A stretch of DNA of 64,000 bases from Methylotuvimicrobium sp018830325 (GTDB lineage: Bacteria > Pseudomonadota > Gammaproteobacteria > Methylococcales > Methylomonadaceae), in contig NZ_CP173170.1 of the NCBI RefSeq assembly GCF_044788715.1, forward strand, positions 4,526,001 to 4,590,000. The letters are read 5' to 3'. This document shows, one piece after another, positions 27,422-36,679 of the stretch. Each line of letters starts with the position of its first letter. The stretch's first letter is position 1. The notes beneath the pieces were generated by a model, which saw nothing but the letters and a program-made list of their open reading frames with translations, was not told where the DNA came from and ran no database searches. The translations under genes were made by a program, and so were the position numbers.

Positions 27422-28315
27422 ATGGCAATGAATTTTTTGGATCAAATACTTAACCTAGCAGGGCTTAAATTGCCCGAAGCTAAAGAACGTTATGATCCTT
27501 CCGTGTATATACAAGAGGAGATCAAACCTTCGGCCGCTAAGGCGGAACCTGCGCGGGCTAGTAATACAGCGCAACAGAAACAAGCGACTTCAGAATTAAC
27601 TGGCGTGGCTAAATACATGGCGAAACAGAAACAACAAGAACAACCGCAAGCCGCTCAGAAAACGCCATCTGACTCAGGCGAACCGAAAACGGCACAATTA
27701 TCCGGTGTCGCAAGATATGTAGCAAAGCTGGAACAAGAAGCGCGAGAAAAAGCCGAGGCGGAAGCTGCGGCTTTAGCCAACATGAGTGGCGTCGAACGCT
27801 ATCTCGCCAGACTGGAAGGCAAAACCGTAGCCCCGCCAAACCAAACACCCGTAACTAACACACAGAAAGAAGTCGCACCGACCCGAGTCGAGCGCTATTT
27901 GTCGAGTCGGATCGAAAAAGAGTCTGCTAAAACGGTAGCGACACCAGCCAAACCTGCTGTAAAAGAAACGAAAGCAGCAGCGAAACCCGTCGAGGCCCAA
28001 GCAAAACAACCAGAGCCTTCACCTGTCAGCAAGCAAGAGCCACCTGCCAAACCCGCCGAAAAGAAAGCAAGCAAACCGTCCGCGCCGGTCAAAAAAGAGC
28101 CGGAAGTTAAATCGGCGCCAAGCGATAAAATTATCGACCTTACCGTTAACGGCGAACAATGCCATGCCACGACCTCCAGAGGTAAGCGCTGCCGCCGCTC
28201 AACGGGCTTAAAAGTTATAGAAAGAACGATCGACGGCAAAAGATACAGATTTTATGCTTGTCCTCAACACAATAACAAAGACTTTCAGCCGTCTCCCGAG
28301 TTATTGGAAAAATAA
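27422..28315 (+). CDS. Repeat-motif protein with C-terminal Cys/His cluster, function unknown
   Basis: The 297-residue protein is mostly disordered, rich in Ala, Lys, Pro, Glu and Gln. Four copies of a short motif occur: LTGVAKYMAK (59-68), LSGVARYVAKLE (93-104), MSGVERYLARLE (121-132) and PTRVERYLSSRIE (153-165), each likely a short amphipathic helix. The tail has Cys247, Cys257, Cys280 and His283 (CHATTSRGKRC, then CPQH), the pattern of a small zinc knuckle seen in varied bacterial and phage proteins. The repeated motif is probably a docking site for a partner. No signal peptide is present, and both flanks are long repeat regions. Confidence 0.75.
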   Translation: MAMNFLDQILNLAGLKLPEAKERYDPSVYIQEEIKPSAAKAEPARASNTAQQKQATSELTGVAKYMAKQKQQEQPQAAQKTPSDSGEPKTAQLSGVARYVAKLEQEAREKAEAEAAALANMSGVERYLARLEGKTVAPPNQTPVTNTQKEVAPTRVERYLSSRIEKESAKTVATPAKPAVKETKAAAKPVEAQAKQPEPSPVSKQEPPAKPAEKKASKPSAPVKKEPEVKSAPSDKIIDLTVNGEQCHATTSRGKRCRRSTGLKVIERTIDGKRYRFYACPQHNNKDFQPSPELLEK

Positions 28316-28399
28316 AAACCGGAAAGTTGGAGAGTCCGGAAAAAACTAAATCGAGGCTGCACGAGCTAAGCTTACAGACCAAGAAACCGGGGTTTTTTA

Positions 28400-28560
28400 A
28401 ACCCGGACCTAGACTGTCGAAAAAAGCCATTTAGCTATTTTCTGTGTTCCCGATTTTTAATCTCAAAATATCTTGGAAATTGTTGGTGATCATAGGTTAT
28501 TAAGCGCTAGGTGTAGGGTGCGCATCGCGCACCTGGATTTGGGATCTGCGTCGGGTTCCG
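28400..28560. repeat. Family E repeat, copy 1, ending in a REP-like palindrome
   Basis: CTGTCGAAAAAAGCCATTTAG, TTTTTAATCTCAAAATATCT and TGATCATAGGTTAT recur, inverted and diverged, at 61540-61672. It ends with the palindrome GGTGCGCATCGCGCACC, which also occurs at several other sites (61491, 63043). No coding frame is credible here. Confidence 0.75.
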
Positions 28561-28672
28561 CTGTGCGTACCATGGCGACTCCGCCAATATTAACCCAAGC
28601 TCTTATGGCTTGACTTGGGTAGGGTTTCGGGCCTTACTCCCTTTTGATCGAAAACCGTCGAAGAATAAACCT

Positions 28673-28847
28673 AAAAAGAGCAGTTGAGAGCCTCAAACTA
28701 CCGTTCGCCCTGAGCCCTTCGGCTAGGCTCAGGAGAGCCTTGTCGAAGGGTGAACGATAGTTTGAGGCTTCACCAGGCGGGTGAAAGTGTTGTAGACCCT
28801 TCATGCTTCGACTTTACTCAGCACGAACGGTCTACAACACATGGTAA
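28673..28847. repeat. Family D inverted-repeat element, copy 1
   Basis: The ends TAAAAAGAGCAGTT and AACTGCTCTTTGTA are inverted repeats. Inside are two palindromes: CCTCAAACTA...TAGTTTGAGG and TGTTGTAGACC...GGTCTACAACA. It separates ACTCCCTTTTGATCGAAAA (28635) from the A-variant sequence at 28861; at 19589 the same two sequences are almost adjacent, so D was inserted between them. Confidence 0.75.
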
Positions 28848-28860
28848 CTGCTCTTTGTAG

Positions 28861-29042
28861 GATAAAAGGTATGGGATGTGTCTATCGAGGACCGCCGTGG
28901 ACCCATCCATGGGGGCTTGACGGCAGCAATCGAACGCTAGGGATAGCGTGAATGCAGATTTTGCAGGAGCAAAAATCTGCCCTGCTGCCGACATCCTCGC
29001 TAGCCACACCCCATACCTTCATAAAGTTAGCAATTTTTTGAG
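28861..29042. repeat. Family A variant, copy 5, with a short G module
   Basis: GGTATGGGATGTGTCTATCGAGGACC and CCTCGCTAGCCACACCCCATACC (each partly quoted) are the arms; the core is CCCATCCATGGGGGC. The G module here is shorter than in copy 4: it jumps from GATTTTGCA directly to GGAGCAAAAATC. The right outer sequence runs into the left end of B3. Confidence 0.75.
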
Positions 29043-29271
29043 TATACCTTTCGCACTTCAAATTTCGGCAGTGCCTAAGGAGACGCCGGGGTGCTCGGCA
29101 AAGGCTTTGCCAGCATGAATGCTGGCATAGAGCCTACATGGATGTATTCACCCAGCACCTAAATTAGCCATCATATTAAATTATTGCCAATGACCTATGG
29201 AATTTAGGTGCTGGGCTCACGGCGTCCTTTGACGGGCCCCCGGCGCCGAATTTTGATCAACGATGAGTATA
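29043..29271. repeat. Family B element, copy 3, carrying nested F in the opposite orientation
   Basis: The ends TATACCTTTCGCACTTC and GATCAACGATGAGTATA match B2. The left end coincides with the TATA that closes the A-variant repeat, as expected for a TA target. Element F (29151-29215) splits the core. Confidence 0.85.
29151..29215. repeat. Nested 65-bp element F, copy 3 (reverse orientation)
   Basis: The ends are the same 14-bp inverted repeats. Its interior aligns with F1 only after reverse complementing, although the host core points the same way. Flanks are TTCA (29147-29150) and CTCA (29216-29219). Confidence 0.9.
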
Positions 29272-29369
29272 TAAAGGGAGTAAGGTACGCGCAGCGTACC
29301 CTACAATTTATGCATAACGATGGGCGCAGAGCGTGGGAACGAGAATTGCCAGGGACTGAATAGTTACAC

Positions 29370-30026
29370 TTATTCCGGTTCAGAAGGCAAGGTATTCTCA
29401 GGAGTAAGTCGACACGTTTCACATAAACGGGCCAATTCCAGAAGGCTGGTTGCACCGGTTTTTTCCATGACTCGCGCACGATGTACTTCGACGGTACGAT
29501 GACTGATGCCGAGTTGCCTTGCGATTTCTTTGTTGGAATGGCCCGCCACCACTAGCGACATTACTTCCGACTCGCGGGACGTAAGACCGTTTAAACGCCG
29601 ACAGAGCGCTTGATGAGCCAATAGTGAGTCTTCACCCTTCCGGGCTTCTTGCTCTAGGACGCCCCGAATCCGTTCGATCAATAACTTACTGGAAACGGGC
29701 TTCGTCAAAAAATCAACCGCTCCGGCTTTGATGACGCGAACGGTCGTGGGTATATCGCCATAACCGGTCAGGAAAATGATAGGCAAATGAATATCCCGAC
29801 GGATCAATTCGGTTTGCAACTCGTCGCCGGTCATATCCGGCATATTGAGATCGAGAACCAAGCATCCGTTCTTGCCCGGACAATAAGCTTGCAGAAAATG
29901 CTCGGCGCTCTCGAAAGCTTGATAATTAAAGCCGGCGACTTCCATGACTTGACCGAGACCATCGCGCACCGCATCGTCGTCATCGACGATAAAAACGTAG
30001 TAGGTTTGAGTGCTTATATCGCGCAT
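29370..30026 (-). CDS. FixJ-family response regulator
   Basis: From ATG 30026 the protein has 218 residues. The receiver domain has the acidic pair in FIVDDDDAVRDGL, phospho-acceptor LVLDLNMP, and the switch residues T (FLTGYGD) and K (FLTKPV). The C-terminal LuxR-type helix-turn-helix reads LTSRESEVMSLVVAGHSNKE and IARQLGISHRTVEVHRARVM. Its start lies inside the last 13 bases of the kinase gene, so the two are coupled. The target genes are unknown. Confidence 0.92.
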   Translation of the reverse strand: MRDISTQTYYVFIVDDDDAVRDGLGQVMEVAGFNYQAFESAEHFLQAYCPGKNGCLVLDLNMPDMTGDELQTELIRRDIHLPIIFLTGYGDIPTTVRVIKAGAVDFLTKPVSSKLLIERIRGVLEQEARKGEDSLLAHQALCRRLNGLTSRESEVMSLVVAGHSNKEIARQLGISHRTVEVHRARVMEKTGATSLLELARLCETCRLTPENTLPSEPE

Positions 30027-33000
30027 GGCAATGTAAAGTGGAGACTGAGGCCGTTGCCCGCATTTTGCTCGGCCCACATTTTTCCGCCGTGAGCCGCAAT
30101 CAAAGTTCGACTTATCGCAAGGCCCATGCCTAAGCCGGCCGGTTTTGTGCTATAGAAAGGTTGGAATATTTTTTTTAGAGCTACGGCATCCTCCACCCCA
30201 TTGCCTTGATCGCGCACTGTCAACCGAATCATGGCTGGATCGTCCTCATCGCGCTGCGTCGTCACAATGATCTTATCGGCATTTTCTCTCTGTTCCAACA
30301 TAGACTCCATTCCATTGCGTACTAGATTGATCAATACCTTTTCTATTTGCAGAGCATTGGCCCTAACCGGAGGTAGATCAACGGCAAGTTCCAGCTCAAT
30401 TTTAAATTCGTCAGAGAGTCCGTCGGTTTTCATTAAATCGATCACTTCATGGATTAAGGAATTGATATCCACCGGTTCGCTATCGCTTTCCCCTTTTTGC
30501 AACAGGTTCACTAATTGCCGTATCACTTCACCGGCACGCTGCGCTTGCTGTGAACATTTCTCCATGACTTGACACAGCTTTTGCGTATCAGGGGTATCCG
30601 TTTGGCATAGATGCAATGCCACATCGGCATAAGACGAGATCGCGGACAGCGGCTGGTTCAATTCGTGGGCAAATGCCGCGGCCGTCTGGACCGCCACATA
30701 TAATCGAGACGACTGTTCCATTTTGTCACGCCGCTCGTTCAGTTCCTTTTGTTTCATGTAGTCGGTAATGTCTAAATTGATGCCGAGGATACGACAGGCG
30801 CGATTATTTTGATCGTTCAATACGACTCCCCGAGAATGAATCCAACGGAAAGAGCCATCTTTGTGACGCAGGCGAAATTCCATTTCATAGCTTGGCTTAT
30901 GATCGGCAATAAAGTTTTCTATCGTCGCCATGACATAAGGGCGATCGTCCGGATGCAAGCGGCTTTCCCAATCCTCTTGCCGGTTGAGTAATTCGCTATC
31001 GTCATAACCGATTTGCCTTTTTATTTCAGGCGATAAAAATAACTGACGGGTAGTTAAATCCCAGTCCCAATATCCGGCATTGACCTCTTCGACAACCAGA
31101 GCGAGTCGAGCTTCGGAGTTGCGCAATTCTTGTTCGGCCTGTCGATGTGCTGTGACATCCTCGCAGGCAATAATAATACCGCCGATCTCTCCGGCCGGAT
31201 TTGTCCAAGGATGGGCTGCCCAACGCAACCATTGGCGACTGCCGTCGGCTTGAATCCATAGGTCGTCGTCGTTTTTCAAAAATTCTCCGGCCTGTACTTT
31301 TCGGTGGACTTGTTTCCATTCTGCGGGAAGATCCGGGTTGACCGCATAGTGGTTGCGGCCTGTCAATTCAACATATCCCCGACCGAAATCTTCGACCCAC
31401 CGACGACTCGTGACCAAATAATTCATTTCTCGATCAAACATGGCAATGCTCACGGGCGCCTGCTCGACAAACAGCCGGAGTTGCAATTGACTCTTTTCCA
31501 ACGCATCTTCGGCCTGTTTGAGCGCCGTAATGTCTAGAAAAGCCCCCACGGCACCGCGTGGCTTGCCTTCTTCGTTAAACAAGGGCGAAGCATTGCCCAG
31601 TAAAGTTATTTGTTGACCGTCAGGGCGAATAATATCGATGACTTGGTTTTTAACTAATTCACCTCGAACGGCGCGACGCATCGGTAAGTCCTCGTTTGCC
31701 AGCTCGAGCCCGTTCTGTATGACACGAATGGCGCTCAATACTTCACTACGGCTGGAAAGACCGACCATCATCGGCAAGCCGAGCATCCGCTCAAGCGCCG
31801 GGTTACCGCGAATATCGTAGACGTTCGTTCCATCGGCAATGCACAGTCCGATCGGCACGGTATTGAAAATAACTTGCATCTCTTCTATTCGGCGCTCCAA
31901 GCTCCGGTTTAACTGAGCAATTTTTTTCTCGGTCAGCTTTCTATCCGTGACATCGACGACATGCACGATGACACCCTTGATATTTCCGGTTTCATCCGCA
32001 TTAGGAATGTAAGTGGCCTGAACCCAACGAGGCTCTCCATGCCCATAGGGAATTTGTTGATCGAAATTTACCTGCTCCCCTGCGAGGACGCGTTCGAAAT
32101 AGGGCTGAACGATGCGCCAGGCTTCTTTACCGATTATATCCGGTGCTTTTCGGCCAAGAATAGTATCCTCGGTGATACCGAACCATTTTTCATAGGTTGC
32201 ATTGACCCGCACATACCTATATTCGGTATCCAAATAAGAGATCAGCGCGGGCGTTGCATCCATGATCAAACGTAATTCTTTCTCCCGGTCGCGCAATGTC
32301 AATTCGGCCAGTTTACGGTCGGTAATGTCTTGGATATAACCATGCCAGAGCATACTACCGTCCATCTCGCGTTGCGGCATCGAATGACCTTCGATCCAAA
32401 TCTCGCCTTTTATAGGATGATTGAAGCGGAACGCGTCTCGCCAGGCTTGCAGAGTGCGGGCGGACTCGGCAATGGTTTCATGGATATGAACGAGATCGTC
32501 GGGATGGATGCGGTCGAAAACAGGGCTAAAATCCTCGACTACAACATCGGGACTGATCCCATATAACGATTCGAACAGCGGACTGGCATAAGGCATGCTT
32601 GCGGAGCCATCAGGGCGTAATCGGAACGAACAAATGACTCCGGGCACTGTTGCGGCAACCTTGGTTAATTGGTCCTGTAATCTTATCCGCTCCTTCATGG
32701 CCAATTCCGCACTCATGCGTTCGGTCACGTCGCGCATGATCACGGTAAAGGTTTTCTCGCCGTTAATCTCGCACTTGGAAATGGAAGCCTCGATCGGGAA
32801 CTCCTCACCATCGGCTCGTATACCCCTAATAGACGCCAGTTCATTTTTTATTCGATGAGCAACTCCTGCCTTATCGAATCCACGTATATATTTACCATGT
32901 GCGGCGCGGAACCGCTCAGGAATAAAACGCTCGATAGTCCCGCCGATGGCATCATGCGCCGAACAACCGAACATTTTTTCCGCTGCGGAGTTGAATAGTA

Positions 33001-33826
33001 AAATACGTTGATCGGCGTCGATAGTAATGATTGCGTCGATAGCCGACTCGACTATGTCGGCATAGCGCTGCCGACTGTCCAGCAGCGCCAGTTCGTTACG
33101 TTTGTGATGGGTAATATCCTGAGTGGTCCCGAATCCGCCCAGCAAATTACCCTTTTTATCGTATTCCAGCCAAGCCTTTTCTCGAACCCATTTCACTGCG
33201 CCATCTACCAATAAACGGTGCTCGATATCGTACGGCTCGCCGCGTAGCCCCTCTCGCCACATCCGGTCGACATAGTCTCGGTCTTCCGGATGCACGATGG
33301 CTAGAAAAGTTTGATAGGTCTTCGGCGTGCCTATCGGAATACCGAAAATACGGTGGTTCTCGTCGGACCAAATTAATTCGTCACGCTTGATATCCAGCCG
33401 CCAGCTACCGATTTGCCCGACCGCTTGCGCACGACCCAAATCTTGTCGACTTTCCCATAGCGCATGGGTAAGACTCCTATAAAAGCTGGTTGTCGCGACC
33501 ATAACCACTGAAACGAAGCAAAAGGCTGCGTTTAATATCAATAGGTCGTCGAATTCGGTCTCGGCCGGAAACAATATCAGTGCATTGACTGCGATCAACG
33601 ATAAAGCCGTCGCAAGAAAGCCGGGATTCTTCCCTAACCAGAAAGAGACCAGATTAATCCCGAAAGCAAATAACAAAAATGCCGCCCGCTCACCTATCAC
33701 TGGAACATAAATGGTTGCGATAGTGGTGGTAACGACGACCACTAGTGTCAGTCCGTATCGCAACACGGCAGGTTGATCGCCTAATTTAAAAAAAATTGTT
33801 TGAACTTTATATCGCGCGTCGGTCAT
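30014..33826 (-). CDS. Membrane-bound multi-PAS sensor histidine kinase (FixL-like)
   Basis: The 1,270-residue sensor has an N-terminal four-helix DUF4118-like membrane domain (about 20-110), then about seven PAS/PAC units to about residue 1030, several ending in the pattern DITDRKLAE or DVTERMS. The kinase core starts with AAFAHELNQPLSAISSYADV (His1054) and has LINLVRNGMESM, RDQGNGV and GLGMGLAISRTLIAAHGG. It is of the FixL/DctB-type class paired with FixJ. PAS domains may bind haem, FAD or nothing; no ligand can be assigned from sequence. Confidence 0.92.
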   Translation of the reverse strand: MTDARYKVQTIFFKLGDQPAVLRYGLTLVVVVTTTIATIYVPVIGERAAFLLFAFGINLVSFWLGKNPGFLATALSLIAVNALILFPAETEFDDLLILNAAFCFVSVVMVATTSFYRSLTHALWESRQDLGRAQAVGQIGSWRLDIKRDELIWSDENHRIFGIPIGTPKTYQTFLAIVHPEDRDYVDRMWREGLRGEPYDIEHRLLVDGAVKWVREKAWLEYDKKGNLLGGFGTTQDITHHKRNELALLDSRQRYADIVESAIDAIITIDADQRILLFNSAAEKMFGCSAHDAIGGTIERFIPERFRAAHGKYIRGFDKAGVAHRIKNELASIRGIRADGEEFPIEASISKCEINGEKTFTVIMRDVTERMSAELAMKERIRLQDQLTKVAATVPGVICSFRLRPDGSASMPYASPLFESLYGISPDVVVEDFSPVFDRIHPDDLVHIHETIAESARTLQAWRDAFRFNHPIKGEIWIEGHSMPQREMDGSMLWHGYIQDITDRKLAELTLRDREKELRLIMDATPALISYLDTEYRYVRVNATYEKWFGITEDTILGRKAPDIIGKEAWRIVQPYFERVLAGEQVNFDQQIPYGHGEPRWVQATYIPNADETGNIKGVIVHVVDVTDRKLTEKKIAQLNRSLERRIEEMQVIFNTVPIGLCIADGTNVYDIRGNPALERMLGLPMMVGLSSRSEVLSAIRVIQNGLELANEDLPMRRAVRGELVKNQVIDIIRPDGQQITLLGNASPLFNEEGKPRGAVGAFLDITALKQAEDALEKSQLQLRLFVEQAPVSIAMFDREMNYLVTSRRWVEDFGRGYVELTGRNHYAVNPDLPAEWKQVHRKVQAGEFLKNDDDLWIQADGSRQWLRWAAHPWTNPAGEIGGIIIACEDVTAHRQAEQELRNSEARLALVVEEVNAGYWDWDLTTRQLFLSPEIKRQIGYDDSELLNRQEDWESRLHPDDRPYVMATIENFIADHKPSYEMEFRLRHKDGSFRWIHSRGVVLNDQNNRACRILGINLDITDYMKQKELNERRDKMEQSSRLYVAVQTAAAFAHELNQPLSAISSYADVALHLCQTDTPDTQKLCQVMEKCSQQAQRAGEVIRQLVNLLQKGESDSEPVDINSLIHEVIDLMKTDGLSDEFKIELELAVDLPPVRANALQIEKVLINLVRNGMESMLEQRENADKIIVTTQRDEDDPAMIRLTVRDQGNGVEDAVALKKIFQPFYSTKPAGLGMGLAISRTLIAAHGGKMWAEQNAGNGLSLHFTLPCAI

Positions 33827-33910
33827 CGGCTCTTGTTGTCAATGCTAATTGCTGTGCGTCATGTTACGTCAAACCAAGCAATCGGTATTGGCTCAACGAA
33901 TCAACCATCA

Positions 33911-34003
33911 TCCTAACGATCATGACGGTCTGGCCATCGCCCCGGCAAATGAAAGTGCGAGGAGTGTGGCGGAGGGTGCGGTCACACGCCCGACAGGACG
34001 CCA
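33911..34003. repeat. Truncated family C variant, copy 4
   Basis: TCATGACGGTCTGGCCATCG, CCCCGGCAAATGAAAGT and GGCGGAGGGTGCGGTCACAC match the outer and inner arm of C3 in inverse orientation. The homology ends at CCGACAGGACGCC, just before the core. The rest of the 33827-34240 gap has no recognisable gene. Confidence 0.65.
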
Positions 34004-34240
34004 TTTGATCTACGATTGGCATATATTTATCATGGCGTTAAAAACAGCAAAATTGCCTTATTGATCGAAATAAAATGGCTGCCGAACTAGTAGAGGCTTT
34101 TTGCTGATCGGTAAATTAGCTAGCCAAGTCAGGGAATGATCATCAATATCGCTATAAGTCATCTTTTTCATAAAACAGCTAACCCCCTCGAATTTATTGA
34201 AAACAATGAACCTAGACTAGGTGTCGATAGCGCCTTTGAG

Positions 34241-34924
34241 TTAGTTTTTTGTCAGTAACTTGCCCTGCTCAAGTATTGATCCAATTTCTTCAAATTGAAG
34301 GACATTTCTATCGGTCGATAAAACAAAGTTGGCCAGCGCAGTGATTGCGAGCCAATTTGACCTATCATTGATAAAACTGAATGCGTCCATGAAGAGCGCC
34401 TTGAGTTTTCTCTCTCTTAGATCCCGAGTCACAATAAAGCAATCAAGATACTCGTTGACTAGCTCCAAATCGGATGATCCGCCATAATATTGCAGCGCCT
34501 CGATATTCACTAGCCGAGAATTAATAGGCTCATTGTCGCGCAATGCGATATATCTGGCCTCAGCAAGCGGTCCAATGAGTAAATTTATGATATCGGCTTC
34601 AAAAGCACACTGATAAGCAAGCTTTTGTGCATTAGAAAAGTATTTTGTCGTTTCGTGAAACGATGTTGCTATCGTATGAATCAAGCGGCCGCCTTCTACT
34701 TTAGCCATATATCGAGCCGATCGATCTCCTAAACACTCGGATGACTGAAAGTCGGTATTTAACGGTTTGACACATATCTGAAAAAAAACCGGCGGCAATC
34801 CTTTCTGTTGGTTGCCCAAATGTATAGCGGCAGCATGGCCCGCTTCATGGAAAGCGATGTTACGGCTAATTTCTCTATGGGATTCTGAAGATGAGTCCTT
34901 AAAATTAAAGGTACGATTCATCAT
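34241..34924 (-). CDS. Stand-alone M41-like zinc peptidase domain protein
   Basis: The 227-residue protein has a gluzincin-type zinc motif HEAGH (26-30) in RNIAFHEAGHAAAIHLGN, like the M41 peptidase domain of FtsH, and a later LIGPLAEARYIAL stretch resembling the FtsH GGRAAEE region that precedes the third zinc ligand. No AAA ATPase domain or membrane helix is present. Proteins like this are annotated as M41-like or unknown. Its substrate, partner and activity cannot be stated. It stands alone between repeat remnants; the first two codons are both ATG. Confidence 0.7.
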   Translation of the reverse strand: MMNRTFNFKDSSSESHREISRNIAFHEAGHAAAIHLGNQQKGLPPVFFQICVKPLNTDFQSSECLGDRSARYMAKVEGGRLIHTIATSFHETTKYFSNAQKLAYQCAFEADIINLLIGPLAEARYIALRDNEPINSRLVNIEALQYYGGSSDLELVNEYLDCFIVTRDLRERKLKALFMDAFSFINDRSNWLAITALANFVLSTDRNVLQFEEIGSILEQGKLLTKN

Positions 34925-35069
34925 GGGGGGAGCCCTCTCTTAAGATATAAGATTATTCTGTTTTATCGGGGGTTTAGTATTTATGAATCGTCATCTGAAA
35001 ACTATACGTATGAATACTTACAAAATGTATGGATACTTACAACAACCGGATGTTTCATGAAAAAAGGTG

Positions 35070-35320
35070 AAAAAACGGGAAAAAGGGGTCCGGAAAAAGG
35101 GGTCTGCGGAAAAAGGGGTCAGGTTAAATTATTAACTTATTCTAACGCTCATGAAGGACTGACAATTGCCTCAACAAATGAAAGTTCGAGGCGCGGGGTG
35201 GGTGAGGGATAATTTGAAGCTTCACCAAGCAGGTAAAAGTGTTGTAGACCGTTCGTGCTTCGACTCGGCTCAGCATAAACGGTCTACAACACATGCCAAC
35301 TTCTCTTTTTAGGGTTATCT
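35070..35320. repeat. Short purine-rich direct repeats, a C-variant outer arm and a partial D element
   Basis: GGAAAAAGGGGTC occurs three times between 35080 and 35120, the last followed by AGGTTAAATT. Then TCATGAAGGACTGACAATTG and CAACAAATGAAAGTTCGAGG match the outer arm of C3/C4. From about 35210 to 35320 the sequence matches the right half of D1 (TGTTGTAGACC...GGTCTACAACA, then CTCTTTTTAGG). No gene is visible between 34925 and 35333. Confidence 0.7.
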
Positions 35321-35333
35321 TTTTCTGATGACG

Positions 35334-35816
35334 TTATTCGTCGTATAGCTCGCTGCTGCCATCCATATCGCCGGTCTGACTGTAGAGCATCAAGGGATCG
35401 CTTCTAAGCATCGCCGCGTCGACGACTCTCAACACAGCGATGCGGTGATCGCCGGCATCGGTGAAATGACTGAGCTCGCAATCGAAATAGGCGAGACTTT
35501 CTGATAATACCGGCGCGCCGGTTTTCTCCTGTTGCCAAACGTATCCCGACATTTTATCGGGCCCGGAGCGGCCGAAATGCTCGGCCATGGTCATTTGATC
35601 CCTGCCTAGAACATTGACCGTACAGCAGCAGCCCGCTTCTAGCAGTCGATAAGAGTTGTGTTCGGGATTGATGCTCAGCGCCAGCATAACCGGATCGAAA
35701 GACACTTGCATGACCCACGCGGCGGTGAAGGCATTGGTTTTTTCACCGTTGCGCACGCCGACCACATAAACGCCGTGACTGATTAGCCGGCATAAATCCG
35801 CTATTTTTTCGCTCAT
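35334..35816 (-). CDS. Flavin reductase family protein
   Basis: The 160-residue protein has the flavin-reductase split-barrel features: ISHGVYVVGVRNGEKTNAFT, WVMQVSFDPVMLALSINPEH, CCCTVNVLGRDQMTMAEHFG. Such proteins bind FMN and reduce it with NAD(P)H or act as diflavin partners. It starts 2 bases after the nadC stop, so the two form an operon; the functional link to NAD synthesis is not obvious. Confidence 0.85.
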   Translation of the reverse strand: MSEKIADLCRLISHGVYVVGVRNGEKTNAFTAAWVMQVSFDPVMLALSINPEHNSYRLLEAGCCCTVNVLGRDQMTMAEHFGRSGPDKMSGYVWQQEKTGAPVLSESLAYFDCELSHFTDAGDHRIAVLRVVDAAMLRSDPLMLYSQTGDMDGSSELYDE

Positions 35817-35817
35817 G

Positions 35818-36648
35818 TCAATTCACCAGGTTGATACGCATCGACAAATCGATCGCTTTGATATTTTTGGTCAATGCGCCGATCGAAATAAAATCGACAC
35901 CGGTTTCGGCAATTTTTTTAACGCTTTTTAAATCGATATTACCCGACGCTTCCAATCCGACTCGGCCGCCGTTGAGCTTAACCGCGGCCTTCAAATCTTG
36001 AAGACTGAAATTATCGAGCATGATCCGGTCCGGTGCGGCAGCAAGCGCCTGTTCAAACTCCTGAAGATTCTCCACTTCGATTTCGACCGGCAATTCGGAT
36101 AGCTCGCGTGCCATTTGTACTGCGGCGGCAATCGAACCCGCCGCAATGATATGATTTTCCTTGATCAAGATGCCGTCGAACAGGCCGATCCGATGATTAA
36201 CGCAACCGCCGCAAACCACTGCGTATTTTTGAAGTTTTCTCAAACCGGGTAGAGTTTTACGCGTATCGAGGATACGGCACTCCGTTCCGGCTACCGCATC
36301 GGCATATCCTCTAGCTTGCGTCGCGGTTGCTGACATTGTTTGTAGAATATTTAACGCACTTCGTTCACCTGTCAACAAGGCACGAGCATTACCCTGCAAA
36401 CGACATAGCACAGTATCCTTGGAGACTTTATCACCCTCGGTGACTAGCCACTCGACATGTACATTTTCGTCCAAGAACCGGAACACGGCGTCGAAACAGG
36501 CGTGTCCGCATAAAACCATGTCTTCACGCGTGATGACTTCAGCCCGAGCGTTTTTGTTTTCGGGAATAATTTGCGCGGTAATATCCCCGGTACCGATATC
36601 TTCTTCGAGAAAAAGTTGGATTTGCTCAATAATGGACGATTGGTTCAT
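35818..36648 (-). CDS. nadC: Nicotinate-nucleotide pyrophosphorylase (carboxylating)
   Basis: NadC converts quinolinate and PRPP to nicotinate mononucleotide in de novo NAD synthesis. From ATG 36648 the protein has 276 residues; this start gives the typical beginning IIEQIQLFLEEDIGTGDITA. Motifs include TRKTLPGLRKLQKYAVVCGG, NHRIGLFDGILIKENH, VEIEVENLQEFEQAL and DRIMLDNFS. It is divergent from ampD with only 31 bases between the starts, so promoters overlap or lie within coding sequence. Confidence 0.95.
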   Translation of the reverse strand: MNQSSIIEQIQLFLEEDIGTGDITAQIIPENKNARAEVITREDMVLCGHACFDAVFRFLDENVHVEWLVTEGDKVSKDTVLCRLQGNARALLTGERSALNILQTMSATATQARGYADAVAGTECRILDTRKTLPGLRKLQKYAVVCGGCVNHRIGLFDGILIKENHIIAAGSIAAAVQMARELSELPVEIEVENLQEFEQALAAAPDRIMLDNFSLQDLKAAVKLNGGRVGLEASGNIDLKSVKKIAETGVDFISIGALTKNIKAIDLSMRINLVN

Positions 36649-36679
36649 ACTTTCGTACTCCGAATAATTATAAAACCTC

